Origin: Staphylococcus sp. NAM3COL9 | Lineage (GTDB): Bacteria; Bacillota; Bacilli; Staphylococcales; Staphylococcaceae | Reading direction: 5' to 3' | NCBI RefSeq assembly: GCF_001431205.1 | Contig: NZ_LGPC01000014.1 | Coordinates: forward strand, 73,674-137,673 | DNA: 64,000 nt | In this document: positions 1 to 9,424 of the stretch, in pieces | Position numbering within the stretch: position 1 is the first letter of the stretch | How the letters are laid out: every line of letters starts with the position of its first letter | Position numbers and translations under genes: made by a program | Notes under the pieces: model-generated | The model's database searches: none | Seen by the model: the letters and a program-made list of their open reading frames with translations, nothing else | Told to the model about the DNA's origin: nothing

Positions 1-96
1 TACAAGTGTTGATATAATTGAATTTATAGAAGTTTTTATTCATTTTTTAGATATATTAAGTTACAATAAATTTATTGTATAATTGGAGGAATTAAT

Positions 97-471
97 ATGA
101 AGCACATAACAAGTTTACTACTTTGGATACTTTTTACACCTTTACTTTCTTTGCTAGTTTGGCTATTTGCTTCACATACTTTGGTTCTTTACATCAATAC
201 TTTTTTCTATATTTCCATTTCATTGGCTATCTTCTTTTTCATCATTATCGTTGTTCAAGAAGGCATTTTAGATCCTACCAGCTATGGTTTTAGAAGATTG
301 AAATATCAACTTACTAACAAAAAACATAAAGACACACTCAAAAATGACGCGTTTTTCAAACCAACACAAGCAAAAAAAGAAAATTATTTTGTTACGCCAT
401 GGGTTAAAATTGCATTTGTTTGTAATTTATTTTATTTATTACTCTCTATTGTTATTTCTTTTGCAATATAA
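97..471 (+). CDS. DUF3899-type small membrane protein
   Basis: Encodes 124 residues with two hydrophobic segments at the N-terminus (about 7-29 and 33-54), a basic cytoplasmic-looking middle rich in Lys and Thr (about 65-95), and a last hydrophobic segment (about 103-124). This layout fits DUF3899 proteins that lie between fabF and the opp operon in staphylococci. The ATG follows a strong GGAGG at about 85-89. It converges with the MFS gene downstream and shares a bidirectional terminator with it. Function is unknown. The family name is from memory of layout and position, not from a search. Confidence 0.7.
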   Translation: MKHITSLLLWILFTPLLSLLVWLFASHTLVLYINTFFYISISLAIFFFIIIVVQEGILDPTSYGFRRLKYQLTNKKHKDTLKNDAFFKPTQAKKENYFVTPWVKIAFVCNLFYLLLSIVISFAI

Positions 472-524
472 AAGACTGCATTAGATATTGTTCATTTTTC
501 AACAATATCTAATGCAGTCTTTTT
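471..524. terminator. Bidirectional intrinsic terminator
   Basis: A 22-bp perfect inverted repeat (471-492 with 500-521) around an 8-nt loop, flanked by A and T runs, sits between two convergent genes. It can end transcription from both sides. Confidence 0.9.
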
Positions 525-525
525 A

Positions 526-1758
526 TTATCTTGTTTCTATATTGGGGTTAAAAAATAAAGCATAGTAAAGTAAAACAAAACCAATTAATACAACTATAGC
601 AACATAGACTGACATCATCCATGGCAGTAAAAATGCCCCCAAAATTAATCCAAATCGAGATAATACATTGGCTCCATAAAAAGATACCATGCCAAATGTA
701 GAATATGTACTACGTTTGTCGTCAGGTATCATTAAAAAGCGTTGCGCATTTTGAATTGGTGAATAAATTAATTCTCCTAACGTTGCAATGATTGCAAAGA
801 AACACAATATCCAAAATGCACTGGCTGACGTCAATATACTATAACCTATCGTATACAACACTATACCGATGATAAAGACAGCTCTTTTAGAAGTTTGCGC
901 TATCAGTCGGTTCACTGTAAAAGTTAACGTTGCTACCACCATCGTATTGATAATCATAATGACAGTAAACATCCTTACGCCATCTATGTAAAAACCTAAA
1001 AAATGAAAGGCTTCAAACTCATTTTTCAATCTAACTACGACATATGAATTTAAACTAAGTTCTGCCATAAACACCAGCATCATTCCTAAATTAAAAATCA
1101 TATAATATCTATCTTTAAGCACAACACGATAACTATTCACAAAATGTTTAAAGCGAGATGTCAGTGCTTCTTTTTTATTATAAATTTGTTCTACATCATA
1201 ATATTTTTCAAATAAATACCAACTCACTATCATAGCGAAGAAAAACATAATAAATAATAAATGCTTGTGACCTAAGTATAGTAATGCACCTAACATCATC
1301 CCTATCGCCGTACTAATATTAAACATCCAATAATTGACTTGATATACATATTCCCTTACCTCTTCGTATATCGCATCCATGATGGCCGCTTCAAAAATAG
1401 GTTGACTCGCCGCAAATAAAATTTCAAAAATAAATACTGTGGCACAAAAAATAATTAAACCGATACCGTCCATATCTACAGTTATACTTAATATAATTAG
1501 GCATATGGCATATAAGAAATGTATATAATTAACAACTTTCTTCCTATTATAATTATCTCCTAAGTATCCGCCTAGAAAAGACACGAAAAAACTAACTACA
1601 ATATTTGTGATTAAAAAGGTGCCGGCAAATACTGCATTTGTTTTGCTTGTTAGATATAAAGCCATAAAGGGTAAAATCGCTTGACTCGCTACAGTCAAGA
1701 TGAAATCTGCTATTAGTCTTGTTTTCAATGTTGTTGATAACGTCATAAATTTCTTCAA
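526..1758 (-). CDS. MFS family transporter (multidrug-exporter type)
   Basis: 410 residues with about twelve hydrophobic segments. The loop after the second segment carries a major-facilitator signature (G-G-Y-L-G-D-N-Y-N-R-K-K, about residues 63-74). Acidic residues in the first and fourth segments resemble drug-proton antiporters. It would work as a proton-driven exporter in the cytoplasmic membrane, but the substrate cannot be read from sequence. It is a single-gene unit, convergent with the DUF3899 gene and separated from fabF by about 230 bp with its own terminator. I do not recall a transporter at this site in S. aureus, so it may be a lineage-specific insertion. Confidence 0.8.
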   Translation of the reverse strand: MKKFMTLSTTLKTRLIADFILTVASQAILPFMALYLTSKTNAVFAGTFLITNIVVSFFVSFLGGYLGDNYNRKKVVNYIHFLYAICLIILSITVDMDGIGLIIFCATVFIFEILFAASQPIFEAAIMDAIYEEVREYVYQVNYWMFNISTAIGMMLGALLYLGHKHLLFIMFFFAMIVSWYLFEKYYDVEQIYNKKEALTSRFKHFVNSYRVVLKDRYYMIFNLGMMLVFMAELSLNSYVVVRLKNEFEAFHFLGFYIDGVRMFTVIMIINTMVVATLTFTVNRLIAQTSKRAVFIIGIVLYTIGYSILTSASAFWILCFFAIIATLGELIYSPIQNAQRFLMIPDDKRSTYSTFGMVSFYGANVLSRFGLILGAFLLPWMMSVYVAIVVLIGFVLLYYALFFNPNIETR

Positions 1759-1886
1759 ATTCCACCCCTCCTGACTGCTAAATTATTCCCATTATACATT
1801 AATCCTTTGTTGTATACATATAATTTTTATAATTGCAAATATCGAAAGCTTGTGAACACTACTGAAAAACAATATAAATCCAATAT

Positions 1887-1920
1887 AAAAACAGCCGAAA
1901 TTTAAAATTTCGGCTGTTTT
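1887..1920 (-). terminator. Terminator of fabH-fabF
   Basis: An inverted repeat (AAAACAGCCGAAATTT with its complement, 3-nt loop), flanked by A and T runs, lies 70 bp beyond the fabF stop codon. Confidence 0.85.
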
Positions 1921-1989
1921 AGTTCATTTGTAGACGTATATCTCAGGCATATTAAATTTAATTTTTAAAATTAAATGAAGTTTATAGAT

Positions 1990-3234
1990 TTAGTCATTGT
2001 ATTTTTTCAATACGAGTACGGCATTGTGTCCACCAAATCCTAAACTACTACTCATTGCATAATTAATCTCTAAGTCTTCTGCTTTATTTGGTACAATATC
2101 AAGATCACATTCTGGATCAGGGGAATTTGCATGGATTGTTGGCGCAATGCGACTATCTCTAATTGAAAGTGCAGAGAAAATTGCCTCTAACCCACCTGTA
2201 GCACCAAGTAAATGACCTGTCATTGATTTTGTTGAGCTCACTTTTAATGATCTAGCAGCTTCTCCAAAAGTATTTTTAATTGCTTGTATTTCTGTTAAGT
2301 CACCCAAAGGTGTGCTCGTACCATGTGCATTAAGATATTGTACATCCTGAGCTTTTATTTCTGCATCATCTAAAGCAGCTTGCATAGCACGTGAGCCGCC
2401 TGCGCCTTCAGGGGCAGGTGCAGTAATATGGTGTGCATCACCTGTTGAGCCATAACCTACTACTTCAGCATAAATTTCTGCGTCACGCGCTTGAGCTGAA
2501 TCTAGAGATTCAAGAACTACGATACCAGCGCCTTCGCCCATAATAAAACCATCACGACCTTCTTGAAATGGTCTACAAGCTGTTTCTTTATCATCGTTTG
2601 TAGATAAGGCACGACTTGCACTGAAACCTGCTAACGCCATATGCGTTATAGGCGCTTCAGCCCCACCTGAAATCATTACGTCTGCATCTCCACGTTGAAT
2701 AATTTTAAATGCTTCACCAATTGAATTTGTACCTGTTGCACATGCTGTCACTGTCGCACCATTAGGTCCTTTAGCACCTACATCAATTGATACTTGTCCT
2801 GCTGCCATGTCTGGAATAAGCATTGGTACAAAGAAAGGACTTACTCGTTTTGGACCGCGGTTCATTAATGTGCTATGCGAAATTTCAAAAGTTTCCATTC
2901 CACCAATACCTGAACCAATCCATACACCAATTCTATTAGCTGTATTATCATTAATTTCTAATTTAGCATCGTTAACCGCTTCTCTAGCTGCCACAACTGC
3001 GTATTGCGTAAAACGGTCCATGCGACGTGCTTCTTTTTTAGGCATATGATCTTCTATATTAAAATCCTTTAGCTCTCCGGCTAAATGAACGTTATAATCT
3101 GTTGTATCTACTCGTGTAATTGTATCGATACCACTTACCCCGTTTAAAGCATTATTCCACGTTGATTTAGCATCATTGCCAAGAGGTGATAATGCCCCAA
3201 TTCCTGTTATTACAACACGTTGTTCTTTGGTCAT
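1990..3234 (-). CDS. fabF: Beta-ketoacyl-ACP synthase II
   Basis: 414 residues, the usual FabF length. It condenses malonyl-ACP with acyl-ACP in fatty-acid elongation (type II FAS, cytoplasm). The Cys-His-His triad is visible: Cys165 in T-A-C-A-T-G-T, His304 in N-A-H-G-T-S-T and His341 in M-T-G-H-L-L-G. It lies 11 bp after fabH and is cotranscribed with it, the standard staphylococcal fabHF pair. A strong GGAGGAT precedes the ATG. Regulation is through the FapR-type operator upstream of fabH. Confidence 0.97.
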   Translation of the reverse strand: MTKEQRVVITGIGALSPLGNDAKSTWNNALNGVSGIDTITRVDTTDYNVHLAGELKDFNIEDHMPKKEARRMDRFTQYAVVAAREAVNDAKLEINDNTANRIGVWIGSGIGGMETFEISHSTLMNRGPKRVSPFFVPMLIPDMAAGQVSIDVGAKGPNGATVTACATGTNSIGEAFKIIQRGDADVMISGGAEAPITHMALAGFSASRALSTNDDKETACRPFQEGRDGFIMGEGAGIVVLESLDSAQARDAEIYAEVVGYGSTGDAHHITAPAPEGAGGSRAMQAALDDAEIKAQDVQYLNAHGTSTPLGDLTEIQAIKNTFGEAARSLKVSSTKSMTGHLLGATGGLEAIFSALSIRDSRIAPTIHANSPDPECDLDIVPNKAEDLEINYAMSSSLGFGGHNAVLVLKKYND

Positions 3235-3245
3235 ATTTTATCCTC

Positions 3246-4187
3246 CTATTTTCCCCATTTTAGTGTTACTGCGCCCCATGTAAGACCGCCGCCAAATCCT
3301 ACTAATACTAGGACATCATCGTCTTTAATCTTACCATTTTCTAATTCTTGAGCGATACTTAAAGGAATCGAAGCTGCAGATGTATTACCAAATTTATCTA
3401 CAGAAACACTCATTTTTTCTTTTGGAATGCCTAACCGTTCTCTTGCAGATTCCATAATTCTTATATTTGCTTGGTGTGGTACGAACATATCCACGTCTTC
3501 TGGTTTTAAATTTGCTTTAGCTATAGCATTGTTAGAGGCTTCACCCATAATTCTTACTGCAAATTTAAATACTTCACGACCATTCATAAATATTTTCCCA
3601 TTTTCGGGATTTAAATATAAATGTTTAGCACCAGAGCCATCAGAGCCGAGTTCATAACTTAAAATACCACGACCTTTAGATACTTCTCCAATTACAACTG
3701 CGCCAGCACCGTCACCAAATAATATTGCTGTTGATCTGTCAGTAAAGTCTGTGATTTTAGATAATTTATCTACACCAACAACAAGGATATTTTTATAGTC
3801 TCCTGACTGAACAAATTGTTTAGCGTTAATCATGGCATACATAAAGCCACTACATGCAGCAAGTTGATCCATCGAGGCAACTGTACCAACACCTAATTTC
3901 TCTTGTAACAGGTTCGCAACTGTAGGAAAAGGAAATTCTCCTGTTGATGTCGCAACTATAATCATATCGATATCTTTTGCTTCGATTTGTGCATCTTCTA
4001 TCGCTTTTAAACTTGCTTGATAAGCTAAATCTGAAGTTTCTTCATCCTCATCAGCCCATCTTCTCTCTTTAATACCAGTCATTTGTGAAATCCATTCATC
4101 TGAAGTTTCTAAAAATGATTCAAAATAGGTATTGTCTACGACATTTTTAGGTGCGTATGCACCAAAACCTTTAATACCCACGTCCAT
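3246..4187 (-). CDS. fabH: Beta-ketoacyl-ACP synthase III
   Basis: 313 residues from the chosen ATG. It starts fatty-acid synthesis by condensing an acyl-CoA primer (branched-chain in staphylococci) with malonyl-ACP. The catalytic residues fall at the canonical positions: Cys112 (A-A-C-S-G-F), His238 (P-H-Q-A-N) and Asn268 (G-N-T-S-A). An in-frame ATG 18 nt upstream (4205) is possible, but the start at 4187 has AGAAGGTG at good spacing and matches the family's N-terminus ([13 protein letters not shown]). First gene of fabH-fabF, with a FapR-type palindrome 33 bp before the start. Confidence 0.96.
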   Translation of the reverse strand: MDVGIKGFGAYAPKNVVDNTYFESFLETSDEWISQMTGIKERRWADEDEETSDLAYQASLKAIEDAQIEAKDIDMIIVATSTGEFPFPTVANLLQEKLGVGTVASMDQLAACSGFMYAMINAKQFVQSGDYKNILVVGVDKLSKITDFTDRSTAILFGDGAGAVVIGEVSKGRGILSYELGSDGSGAKHLYLNPENGKIFMNGREVFKFAVRIMGEASNNAIAKANLKPEDVDMFVPHQANIRIMESARERLGIPKEKMSVSVDKFGNTSAASIPLSIAQELENGKIKDDDVLVLVGFGGGLTWGAVTLKWGK

Positions 4188-4219
4188 GGTTGTACACCTT
4201 CTCAATCTTATTTTTAATT

Positions 4220-4236
4220 TTAATACCAGGTATTAA
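4220..4236. promoter_or_regulatory. FapR operator of fabHF
   Basis: A 17-bp perfect palindrome, TTAATACC-A-GGTATTAA, matches the FapR consensus. FapR is the malonyl-CoA-responsive repressor of fatty-acid and phospholipid genes in Bacillus and Staphylococcus. It lies just downstream of the predicted fabH -10, which suits repression by roadblock or occlusion. Confidence 0.85.
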
Positions 4237-4242
4237 TTTAAC

Positions 4243-4270
4243 ATAATACACATTTCAAATACAAGAACAA
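4243..4270 (-). promoter_or_regulatory. Predicted SigA promoter of fabHF
   Basis: On the minus strand, TTGTTC (4265-4270) and TATTAT (4243-4248) are separated by 16 bp. The FapR-type site starts within 7 bp downstream of the -10. Read by eye. Confidence 0.5.
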
Positions 4271-4420
4271 CACCTAACATATAAGATGTTTTACAGATTA
4301 ATTATAATTTAAAACTTATATTATAACAATATAAAACTAGTAATCTTACTTTACTACTATACAAATAACGCTTTCTTATTTATAATGAACTTATATATAT
4401 TATATTGGAGGCATTACATA

Positions 4421-4615
4421 ATGAAATACCTCGCAACTTTATTTTGGTCTATTGTCTTATTGCAAATGATTAACTTTGTGCTTAATAGTTTAGCAGGTGG
4501 TGGCGAGCTTAACCTCATCACACCTATTGTAGGCGCAATATTTTTCACTATTATTATTGTATTATTTGAGATGGTTATTAAAGGCAATAATGATAATACA
4601 AAGGAACAACATTAG
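4421..4615 (+). CDS. YjzD-like (DUF2929) small membrane protein
   Basis: 64 residues from the ATG preceded by TTGGAGG (4406-4412). An ATG at 4385 lacks such a site. Two transmembrane helices are separated by a short G/N-rich loop (about residues 24-32), and the tail is polar. In Bacillus the DUF2929 protein YjzD also neighbours fabH-fabF, so the divergent position here supports the call. Function is unknown. It ends in a strong terminator. Confidence 0.75.
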   Translation: MKYLATLFWSIVLLQMINFVLNSLAGGGELNLITPIVGAIFFTIIIVLFEMVIKGNNDNTKEQH

Positions 4616-4640
4616 AACACGTCTACAATTAGACTCGTAT

Positions 4641-4679
4641 AAAATGCCAACAAAGTCCCTGACTTCGTTGGCATTTTTT
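4641..4679 (+). terminator. Terminator after the YjzD-like gene (hairpin family copy 1)
   Basis: Stem AAAATGCCAACAAAGT pairs with ACTTCGTTGGCATTTT with one mismatch, followed by a T run. The core has the same 6+17+6 geometry as the hairpins at 8344, 30259 and 59077. Confidence 0.85.
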
Positions 4680-4771
4680 GTACTAAATTTTTAAAAATAT
4701 AAAACATTTAGATAACTTTTATTTTTTTAGAAAACTTCCTAAGTCATGTAATAAAGAAAAACACCTATAAA

Positions 4772-4812
4772 ATAAACAAACCAAATGCTTTTATAGCAAT
4801 TGGTTTGTTTAT
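4772..4812 (-). terminator. Terminator of clpB
   Basis: A 13-bp inverted repeat (ATAAACAAACCAA with its complement) about 100 bp beyond the clpB stop, with a T-rich tail on the minus strand. Confidence 0.75.
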
Positions 4813-4911
4813 ATTCTACACCCATCCTGTTATTGAGTTGTTATGATTATTTTAAGGCGATGCACTATTTAAATGATTTACTTATCAAACGCTTGCTCAT
4901 TAATGTTCTTC

Positions 4912-7521
4912 TTATTCTGTGTCTGGTTTAATTTCTTCAAATGTCAACCCATCATCAGATAAGTCTATGTTTACTTTTGTACCTTCTGTTAAGTTTTCTT
5001 TTATCATTTTACGTGCCAGTGGTGTTTCAATTTGTCGTTGAACAAAGCGTTTCAATGGACGGGCGCCAAATTGTGGTTCATATGCTTCTTCCCCTAACCA
5101 TGCTTTTGCTTTATCAGACACATCAATGGAGAGTCGTTGTGACATAAGTCTGATATTTAGTTGCGTCAATATTTTATCTACAATTAAACTCATATCGCTA
5201 ATTGTTAATGGTTTAAAGAGTACAATATCATCCATACGATTGATAATTTCTGGTTTGAAATATTGGTTTAAGCTATTCATCACAGCTTTTTCAGTTTCAT
5301 CTGTGATGACACCTGAATCCTTAACGTTTTCTAATAGTACTTGAGAGCCTATATTACTTGTCATAATAATAATTGTATTTTTAAAATCAACTTCTCGACC
5401 TTTAGAATCCGTTAAACGACCTTCTTCCAATATTTGTAAAAGCACATTAAATACATCTGAGTGTGCCTTTTCAATTTCATCTAACAAAATCACTGAATAT
5501 GGGTTACGTCGAACAGCTTCGGTTAATTGTCCACCTTCATCATGACCTACATAACCTGGAGGTGCACCGATTAAGCGTGAAACTGAGTGTTTTTCCATAT
5601 ATTCACTCATATCAATACGAATCATATGTTTTTCAGAATCAAATAAAGTTGACGCTAATGATTTAGCTAGTTCTGTTTTACCGACACCTGTTGGGCCTAA
5701 GAATAGGAAGCTACCAATGGGTCTATTTGGATCTTTAATACCCGCACGCGCTCTTACAACAGCATCTGCAACTAAATCTACCGCTTTATCTTGTCCTACT
5801 ACACGTTCATGTAAAATATCCGATAGATTTAATAATTTTTCTCTTTCAGTTTCAACAAGTTTAGATACTGGTATACCTGTCCAAGAACTAACAATATCGC
5901 CAATTTCTTCATCTGTTACAATTTCACGAATGATGCGATCATTATCACCATTTTGTTCATTTTGGAATGCGTCTTCAAGTTCACGTAATTCTTTTTCTAA
6001 TTCAGGAATTTTACCATGTTGTAATTCTGCCGCTTTTTCTAAATCATAATTATTTTCAGCATCTTCTAATGCTTTTCTGCTTTCATCTAATTCTGTACGT
6101 TTTTCTTGTAATTTTGCTATTTTACCTTTTTCTTCTTCAACACGAGATTGTATCGCATTTTGTTTTTCTTTTTCATTAGATAATTCTTGTTGTAATTCTT
6201 GTAAACGCTGTTTACTTAAATTATCAGATTCATTTTTTAAGGCACTTTCCTCAATTTCTAATTGCATTACGCGTCTATTGACTTGATCTAGTTCAGTAGG
6301 ATTAGAACCCATTTCAGTACGGATTGTTGCACAAGCTTGATCCACTAAATCAATCGCTTTATCAGGTAAGAAACGATCTGTGATATAGCGATCTGATAAT
6401 TCTGCTGCAGCTACGATTGCTTTATCTTGTATGCGGACACCGTGATATACTTCGTAACGCTCTTTTAGTCCACGTAAAATTGAAATAGTGTCTTCTACAT
6501 CAGGTTCAGATACATTCACTTTTTGGAAACGACGTTCTAAAGCCGAATCTTTTTCGATATATTCTCTGTATTCATTTAACGTTGTTGCACCAATACAATG
6601 TAATTCGCCACGTGCCAGCATAGGTTTTAACATATTCCCAGCGTCCATAGCGCCTTCTGTTTTACCCGCACCAACAAGCATATGGATTTCATCAATAAAT
6701 AATAAAATTCTGCCATTTGAATCTTTCACTTCTTTAAGCACTGCTTTCAAACGTTCTTCAAATTCGCCACGATATTTGGCACCTGCTACGAGTGCACTTA
6801 AATCTAATTCGAAAATTGTTTTATCCAGTAAAGAATCTGGCACGTCTTTACGCACAATACGTTGAGCGAGACCTTCAACTATGGCTGTTTTACCAACACC
6901 TGGTTCACCAATCAACACTGGATTATTTTTTGTTTTTCTACTTAAAATTCTTACTGTATTTCTAATTTCTTCATCACGACCAATGACTGGGTCCATATTA
7001 CCTTTACGGACTTCTTCGACTAAATCGCGACCATATTTTTCTAACGCTTCATAATTTGATTCTGGGTTTTGTGATGTCACGTGATTGCCCCCTCTTATTT
7101 TTTTAATAATTTCTTCAATGACTTCTTTTTTATTACCAACAAACTGTTGTGTCGTATCGTCAATTTCCATGGCTGAAAGTATAAGATGTTCCATAGATAT
7201 ATATTCATCTTCATAGGAATTCATATATACTTCAGCTTTATTTATAAGTTCATTTGCTTTAGGGCTAATATATTGTCCATATTGAACGTTATCTCCTTGA
7301 ATCGATGGGTAACTTTTTAATTTTTCATTGTATGTTTTAACAAGTTGTTCTGTATCAATATTTGCTCTTTCTAGAACACTTTTAAATAGGCTTTCATTTT
7401 CTTCAAGTGCTGATTTAAGTACAGCTTCAATTTCTATATTTTGGTTCTCGTTTTCTTTTGCTAATTCAACTGCTTTTTGTAAAGCATCTTGAACTGCATA
7501 AGTCATTTGATTAATATCCAA
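4912..7521 (-). CDS. clpB: ATP-dependent disaggregase ClpB
   Basis: 869 residues, the full ClpB length. It unfolds and rescues aggregated proteins together with the DnaK system. The order is: N-domain (1-145), AAA+ 1 with Walker A G-E-P-G-V-G-K-T (about 204-212), a long coiled-coil middle domain (about 405-525) that separates ClpB from ClpC/ClpA, AAA+ 2 with Walker A G-P-T-G-V-G-K-T (about 600-608) and Walker [10 protein letters not shown], and an acidic C-terminus. There is no ClpP-binding loop that I can see, as expected. It is a single-gene unit with a consensus promoter and CtsR operator directly upstream, so it should be induced by heat. Confidence 0.97.
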   Translation of the reverse strand: MDINQMTYAVQDALQKAVELAKENENQNIEIEAVLKSALEENESLFKSVLERANIDTEQLVKTYNEKLKSYPSIQGDNVQYGQYISPKANELINKAEVYMNSYEDEYISMEHLILSAMEIDDTTQQFVGNKKEVIEEIIKKIRGGNHVTSQNPESNYEALEKYGRDLVEEVRKGNMDPVIGRDEEIRNTVRILSRKTKNNPVLIGEPGVGKTAIVEGLAQRIVRKDVPDSLLDKTIFELDLSALVAGAKYRGEFEERLKAVLKEVKDSNGRILLFIDEIHMLVGAGKTEGAMDAGNMLKPMLARGELHCIGATTLNEYREYIEKDSALERRFQKVNVSEPDVEDTISILRGLKERYEVYHGVRIQDKAIVAAAELSDRYITDRFLPDKAIDLVDQACATIRTEMGSNPTELDQVNRRVMQLEIEESALKNESDNLSKQRLQELQQELSNEKEKQNAIQSRVEEEKGKIAKLQEKRTELDESRKALEDAENNYDLEKAAELQHGKIPELEKELRELEDAFQNEQNGDNDRIIREIVTDEEIGDIVSSWTGIPVSKLVETEREKLLNLSDILHERVVGQDKAVDLVADAVVRARAGIKDPNRPIGSFLFLGPTGVGKTELAKSLASTLFDSEKHMIRIDMSEYMEKHSVSRLIGAPPGYVGHDEGGQLTEAVRRNPYSVILLDEIEKAHSDVFNVLLQILEEGRLTDSKGREVDFKNTIIIMTSNIGSQVLLENVKDSGVITDETEKAVMNSLNQYFKPEIINRMDDIVLFKPLTISDMSLIVDKILTQLNIRLMSQRLSIDVSDKAKAWLGEEAYEPQFGARPLKRFVQRQIETPLARKMIKENLTEGTKVNIDLSDDGLTFEEIKPDTE

Positions 7522-7565
7522 AATGATTCACCTCTCCATTAAGAGTTTGATCAAAGCAAATCAAG

Positions 7566-7588
7566 TTTGACTTTGACTTTCTTTGACC
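7566..7588 (-). promoter_or_regulatory. CtsR operator of clpB
   Basis: Minus strand 7588-7572 reads GGTCAAA-GAA-AGTCAAA, an exact match to the CtsR heptad repeat. A third AGTCAAA (7572-7566) overlaps the second by one base. CtsR represses class III heat-shock genes. The site starts about 8 bp downstream of the -10. Confidence 0.92.
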
Positions 7589-7596
7589 TTAATTTA

Positions 7597-7625
7597 ATTA
7601 TAGTCTTTTTCAATTAAATAATCAA
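7597..7625 (-). promoter_or_regulatory. SigA promoter of clpB
   Basis: TTGATT (7625-7620) and a perfect TATAAT (7602-7597) are separated by 17 bp on the minus strand, directly upstream of the CtsR site. Confidence 0.85.
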
Positions 7626-7809
7626 CAAATTAGTCTACATTTCTAAATTTATCTTATTCAATTCTAAGTCAATATATATCAGTGTTTTGCCCATTTTCCA
7701 CTTTGCTTAAACACTGTTTTTATACTTTTAAATAGCATTGTAAAAACTTGATTAAAAAACATACTCTGCTAGACTATTTGTAACTTTACAATGAAGGATG
7801 TGTTTGAGA

Positions 7810-8229
7810 ATGACTGAAGAAATCAAAGCGCCTGTCCCACCTTTCAATGCGGAGACCGCCCTGGAAAAAGTAAAAATAGCAGAAGCTGCATGGAACACTA
7901 GAAATCCAGAAAAAGTGTGCCTAGCATATACAGAAGACTCAATTTGGAGAAACCGCAGCGAATTTTTCGAAGGTCGTGAGCAAATTAAAGCATTTCTTTA
8001 TAGAAAATGGGATAAAGAACTAGATTATAAATTAATGAAAGAATTGTGGTGCTATACTGACAACCGTATATCCGTTAGATTTGAATATGAATGGCGCGAT
8101 GCAATTACAAATCAGTGGATGCGTACACATGGTAATGAACATTGGGAATTTAATGCCAGTGGACTCATGACAAGACGTGATATGAGCGCAAATGACTACC
8201 CTATTCATGAAGAAGATAAAAAATATTAA
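7810..8229 (+). CDS. DUF1348 / SnoaL-like (NTF2 fold) protein
   Basis: 139 residues from the ATG at 7810. The ATG at 7798 has GAAGG directly touching it, too close to act as its ribosome site. The AAGGATG sits about 11 nt before 7810, so this start is likelier but not certain. The sequence is rich in Trp and Glu with W-N-T-R-N-P-E-K, Y-T-E-D-S-I-W-R-N-R and F-x-G-R-E-x-I motifs typical of the small DUF1348/SnoaL-like cone-shaped fold. It is cytoplasmic with no signal peptide. The reaction is unknown. It stands alone between clpB and a decayed gene, which suggests an accessory gene. Confidence 0.75.
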   Translation: MTEEIKAPVPPFNAETALEKVKIAEAAWNTRNPEKVCLAYTEDSIWRNRSEFFEGREQIKAFLYRKWDKELDYKLMKELWCYTDNRISVRFEYEWRDAITNQWMRTHGNEHWEFNASGLMTRRDMSANDYPIHEEDKKY

Positions 8230-8343
8230 AGTATAAAGTATTCAATTAATTATGCAGTACTTTATGACCACTCTTGACTAATTAATACAGCACTAGACAA
8301 AGACTGCAGTTTGAAGTATAGTCTTCGAAAACATGCAAAAAAT

Positions 8344-8372
8344 TGTCGACAAAACCTAAGACTTTGTCGACA
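8344..8372. repeat. Intergenic hairpin, family copy 2 (terminator-like)
   Basis: TGTCGA, a 17-nt core (CAAAACCTAAGACTTTG), then TCGACA. It lies between convergent ends of the DUF1348 gene and the OatA-type remnant. On the minus strand it is followed by a T run, so it may end transcription of the remnant. Confidence 0.65.
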
Positions 8373-8453
8373 TTCTGATTGTCCTCAAAAATTGGGATTG
8401 CTTTTTTATTGATTTTAATCATAAACTTTTACATATTACTTTCTGTTCATTTA

Positions 8454-8905
8454 TCATTTTTTGGAATGTATATGTTGTAATATTTCATCAGTCATAGCTT
8501 TAACACCTGATTTTTCTAAATGAATATCATCTGGTGCAAAGTATTCAGCGTGACCTTCAGAACGTTTGTACCAATCAATGAGCGTGACATTATCCTGCTT
8601 TTAGCTGCATCATTCATCAACGTATTAACGTGACTCTCATAATTTCTTGGTACACGCGTGTTTATTAAATAAACTTTAGCACTACCAAATTTGCCAATTA
8701 ATTCATCTAATTGTTCTTTAGAAAAATCCCCACTTGTACCTAATTCTATTACGACGTGGTCATATTTTTTATTATATTGTCTTTCTACTAACGGTATAGC
8801 AGCATATAAATTCCGTCCAACTTTACCATCAATTTCAGCATTAGGCACATGCGTGTTTAAATGTTGTCCGATATCAACCATAACGGAATCACCAATAAAT
8901 CTTTT
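8454..8905 (-). pseudogene. Decayed OatA-type O-acetyltransferase, SGNH-domain remnant
   Basis: The minus strand encodes the C-terminal SGNH esterase-like domain of an OatA-type acetyltransferase. The block I motif I-G-D-S-V-M is encoded at about 8879-8896, E-L-G-T-S-G at about 8730-8750, and the last block D-D-I-H near 8525-8540. Reading shifts frame at a T4 run (A4 in the gene) at 8599-8602. Restoring one A gives [13 protein letters not shown] and a continuous frame to a TGA at 8454-8456. The upstream membrane acyltransferase half is missing, and the frame meets a stop about 50 nt upstream of the GDS codons. It is therefore a truncated, frameshifted remnant. The family call rests on memory of OatA motifs. 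Confidence 0.8.
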
Positions 8906-8930
8906 AAATGACTTTAAATTCGAATATACA

Positions 8931-8985
8931 AAAAACTAGCCTAAGTAAAAGTACATTAAAAAACGTACTTACTAGACTAGTTTTT
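8931..8985 (-). terminator. Terminator of sufT
   Basis: A long imperfect hairpin (AAAAACTAG...GTAC with GTAC...CTAGTTTTT), flanked by A and T runs, 18 bp beyond the sufT stop. Confidence 0.8.
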
Positions 8986-9002
8986 ATTCTAAATATTAAA
9001 TC

Positions 9003-9311
9003 TTAACTTACGCCTAATGCAATTTTAGCGTAACGAGACATCTTATCTTTGCCCCATGGTGGACTCCAAACGATATTAATCTCTGTTTCCTTAACTTCCG
9101 GAACTTCAGCTAATACTTCTTTCACTTGATTCATAATCTGTGGTCCCATTGGACACCCCATAGAAGTCAGTGTCATATCTACTGTACATAAGCCTTCATC
9201 ATCAACATTCACATTATATATTAAGCCTAAGTTCACAATATCAATACCTAACTCAGGGTCAATTACCATTTCTAAAGCACCTAATATGCTATCTTTTAAA
9301 TCTTCCTCCAT
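9003..9311 (-). CDS. sufT: Fe-S cluster maturation factor SufT (MIP18/DUF59)
   Basis: 102 residues from the ATG at 9311, preceded by GAGGTG at 6 nt. A GTG 9 nt further upstream lies inside that ribosome site, so I reject it. It is a single DUF59 domain with D-P-E-L-G-I-D-I-V-N-L-G-L-I-Y (about 18-32), Cys42, and the M-G-C-P-M-G motif with Cys53. In S. aureus the SufT protein helps mature Fe-S proteins such as lipoate synthase and aconitase under high demand. It is a single-gene unit here. lipA, a likely client, lies in the same window. Confidence 0.88.
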   Translation of the reverse strand: MEEDLKDSILGALEMVIDPELGIDIVNLGLIYNVNVDDEGLCTVDMTLTSMGCPMGPQIMNQVKEVLAEVPEVKETEINIVWSPPWGKDKMSRYAKIALGVS

Positions 9312-9424
9312 AAATTTCACCTCTTCGTATTTAATCTTATTTACAATATATCAAATATCTTACAAAACGCCAATAAAATGCTATGATATTCATACATCAA
9401 TTATCAAAGATTAAGGAGATTTAC

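Noticed and set aside
78..83. TATAAT just upstream of the DUF3899 gene
   Set aside because: It lies only 14 bp before the start codon with no -35 at proper distance, so a promoter there would remove the ribosome site from the transcript or leave it incomplete.
5717..6049. 110-codon plus-strand open frame
   Set aside because: Shadow of the ClpB middle and second AAA+ domains.
6488..6865. 125-codon open frame on the plus strand opposite clpB
   Set aside because: It is antisense to conserved ClpB sequence, lacks a ribosome site and is one of several similar shadows over clpB (4941-6179).
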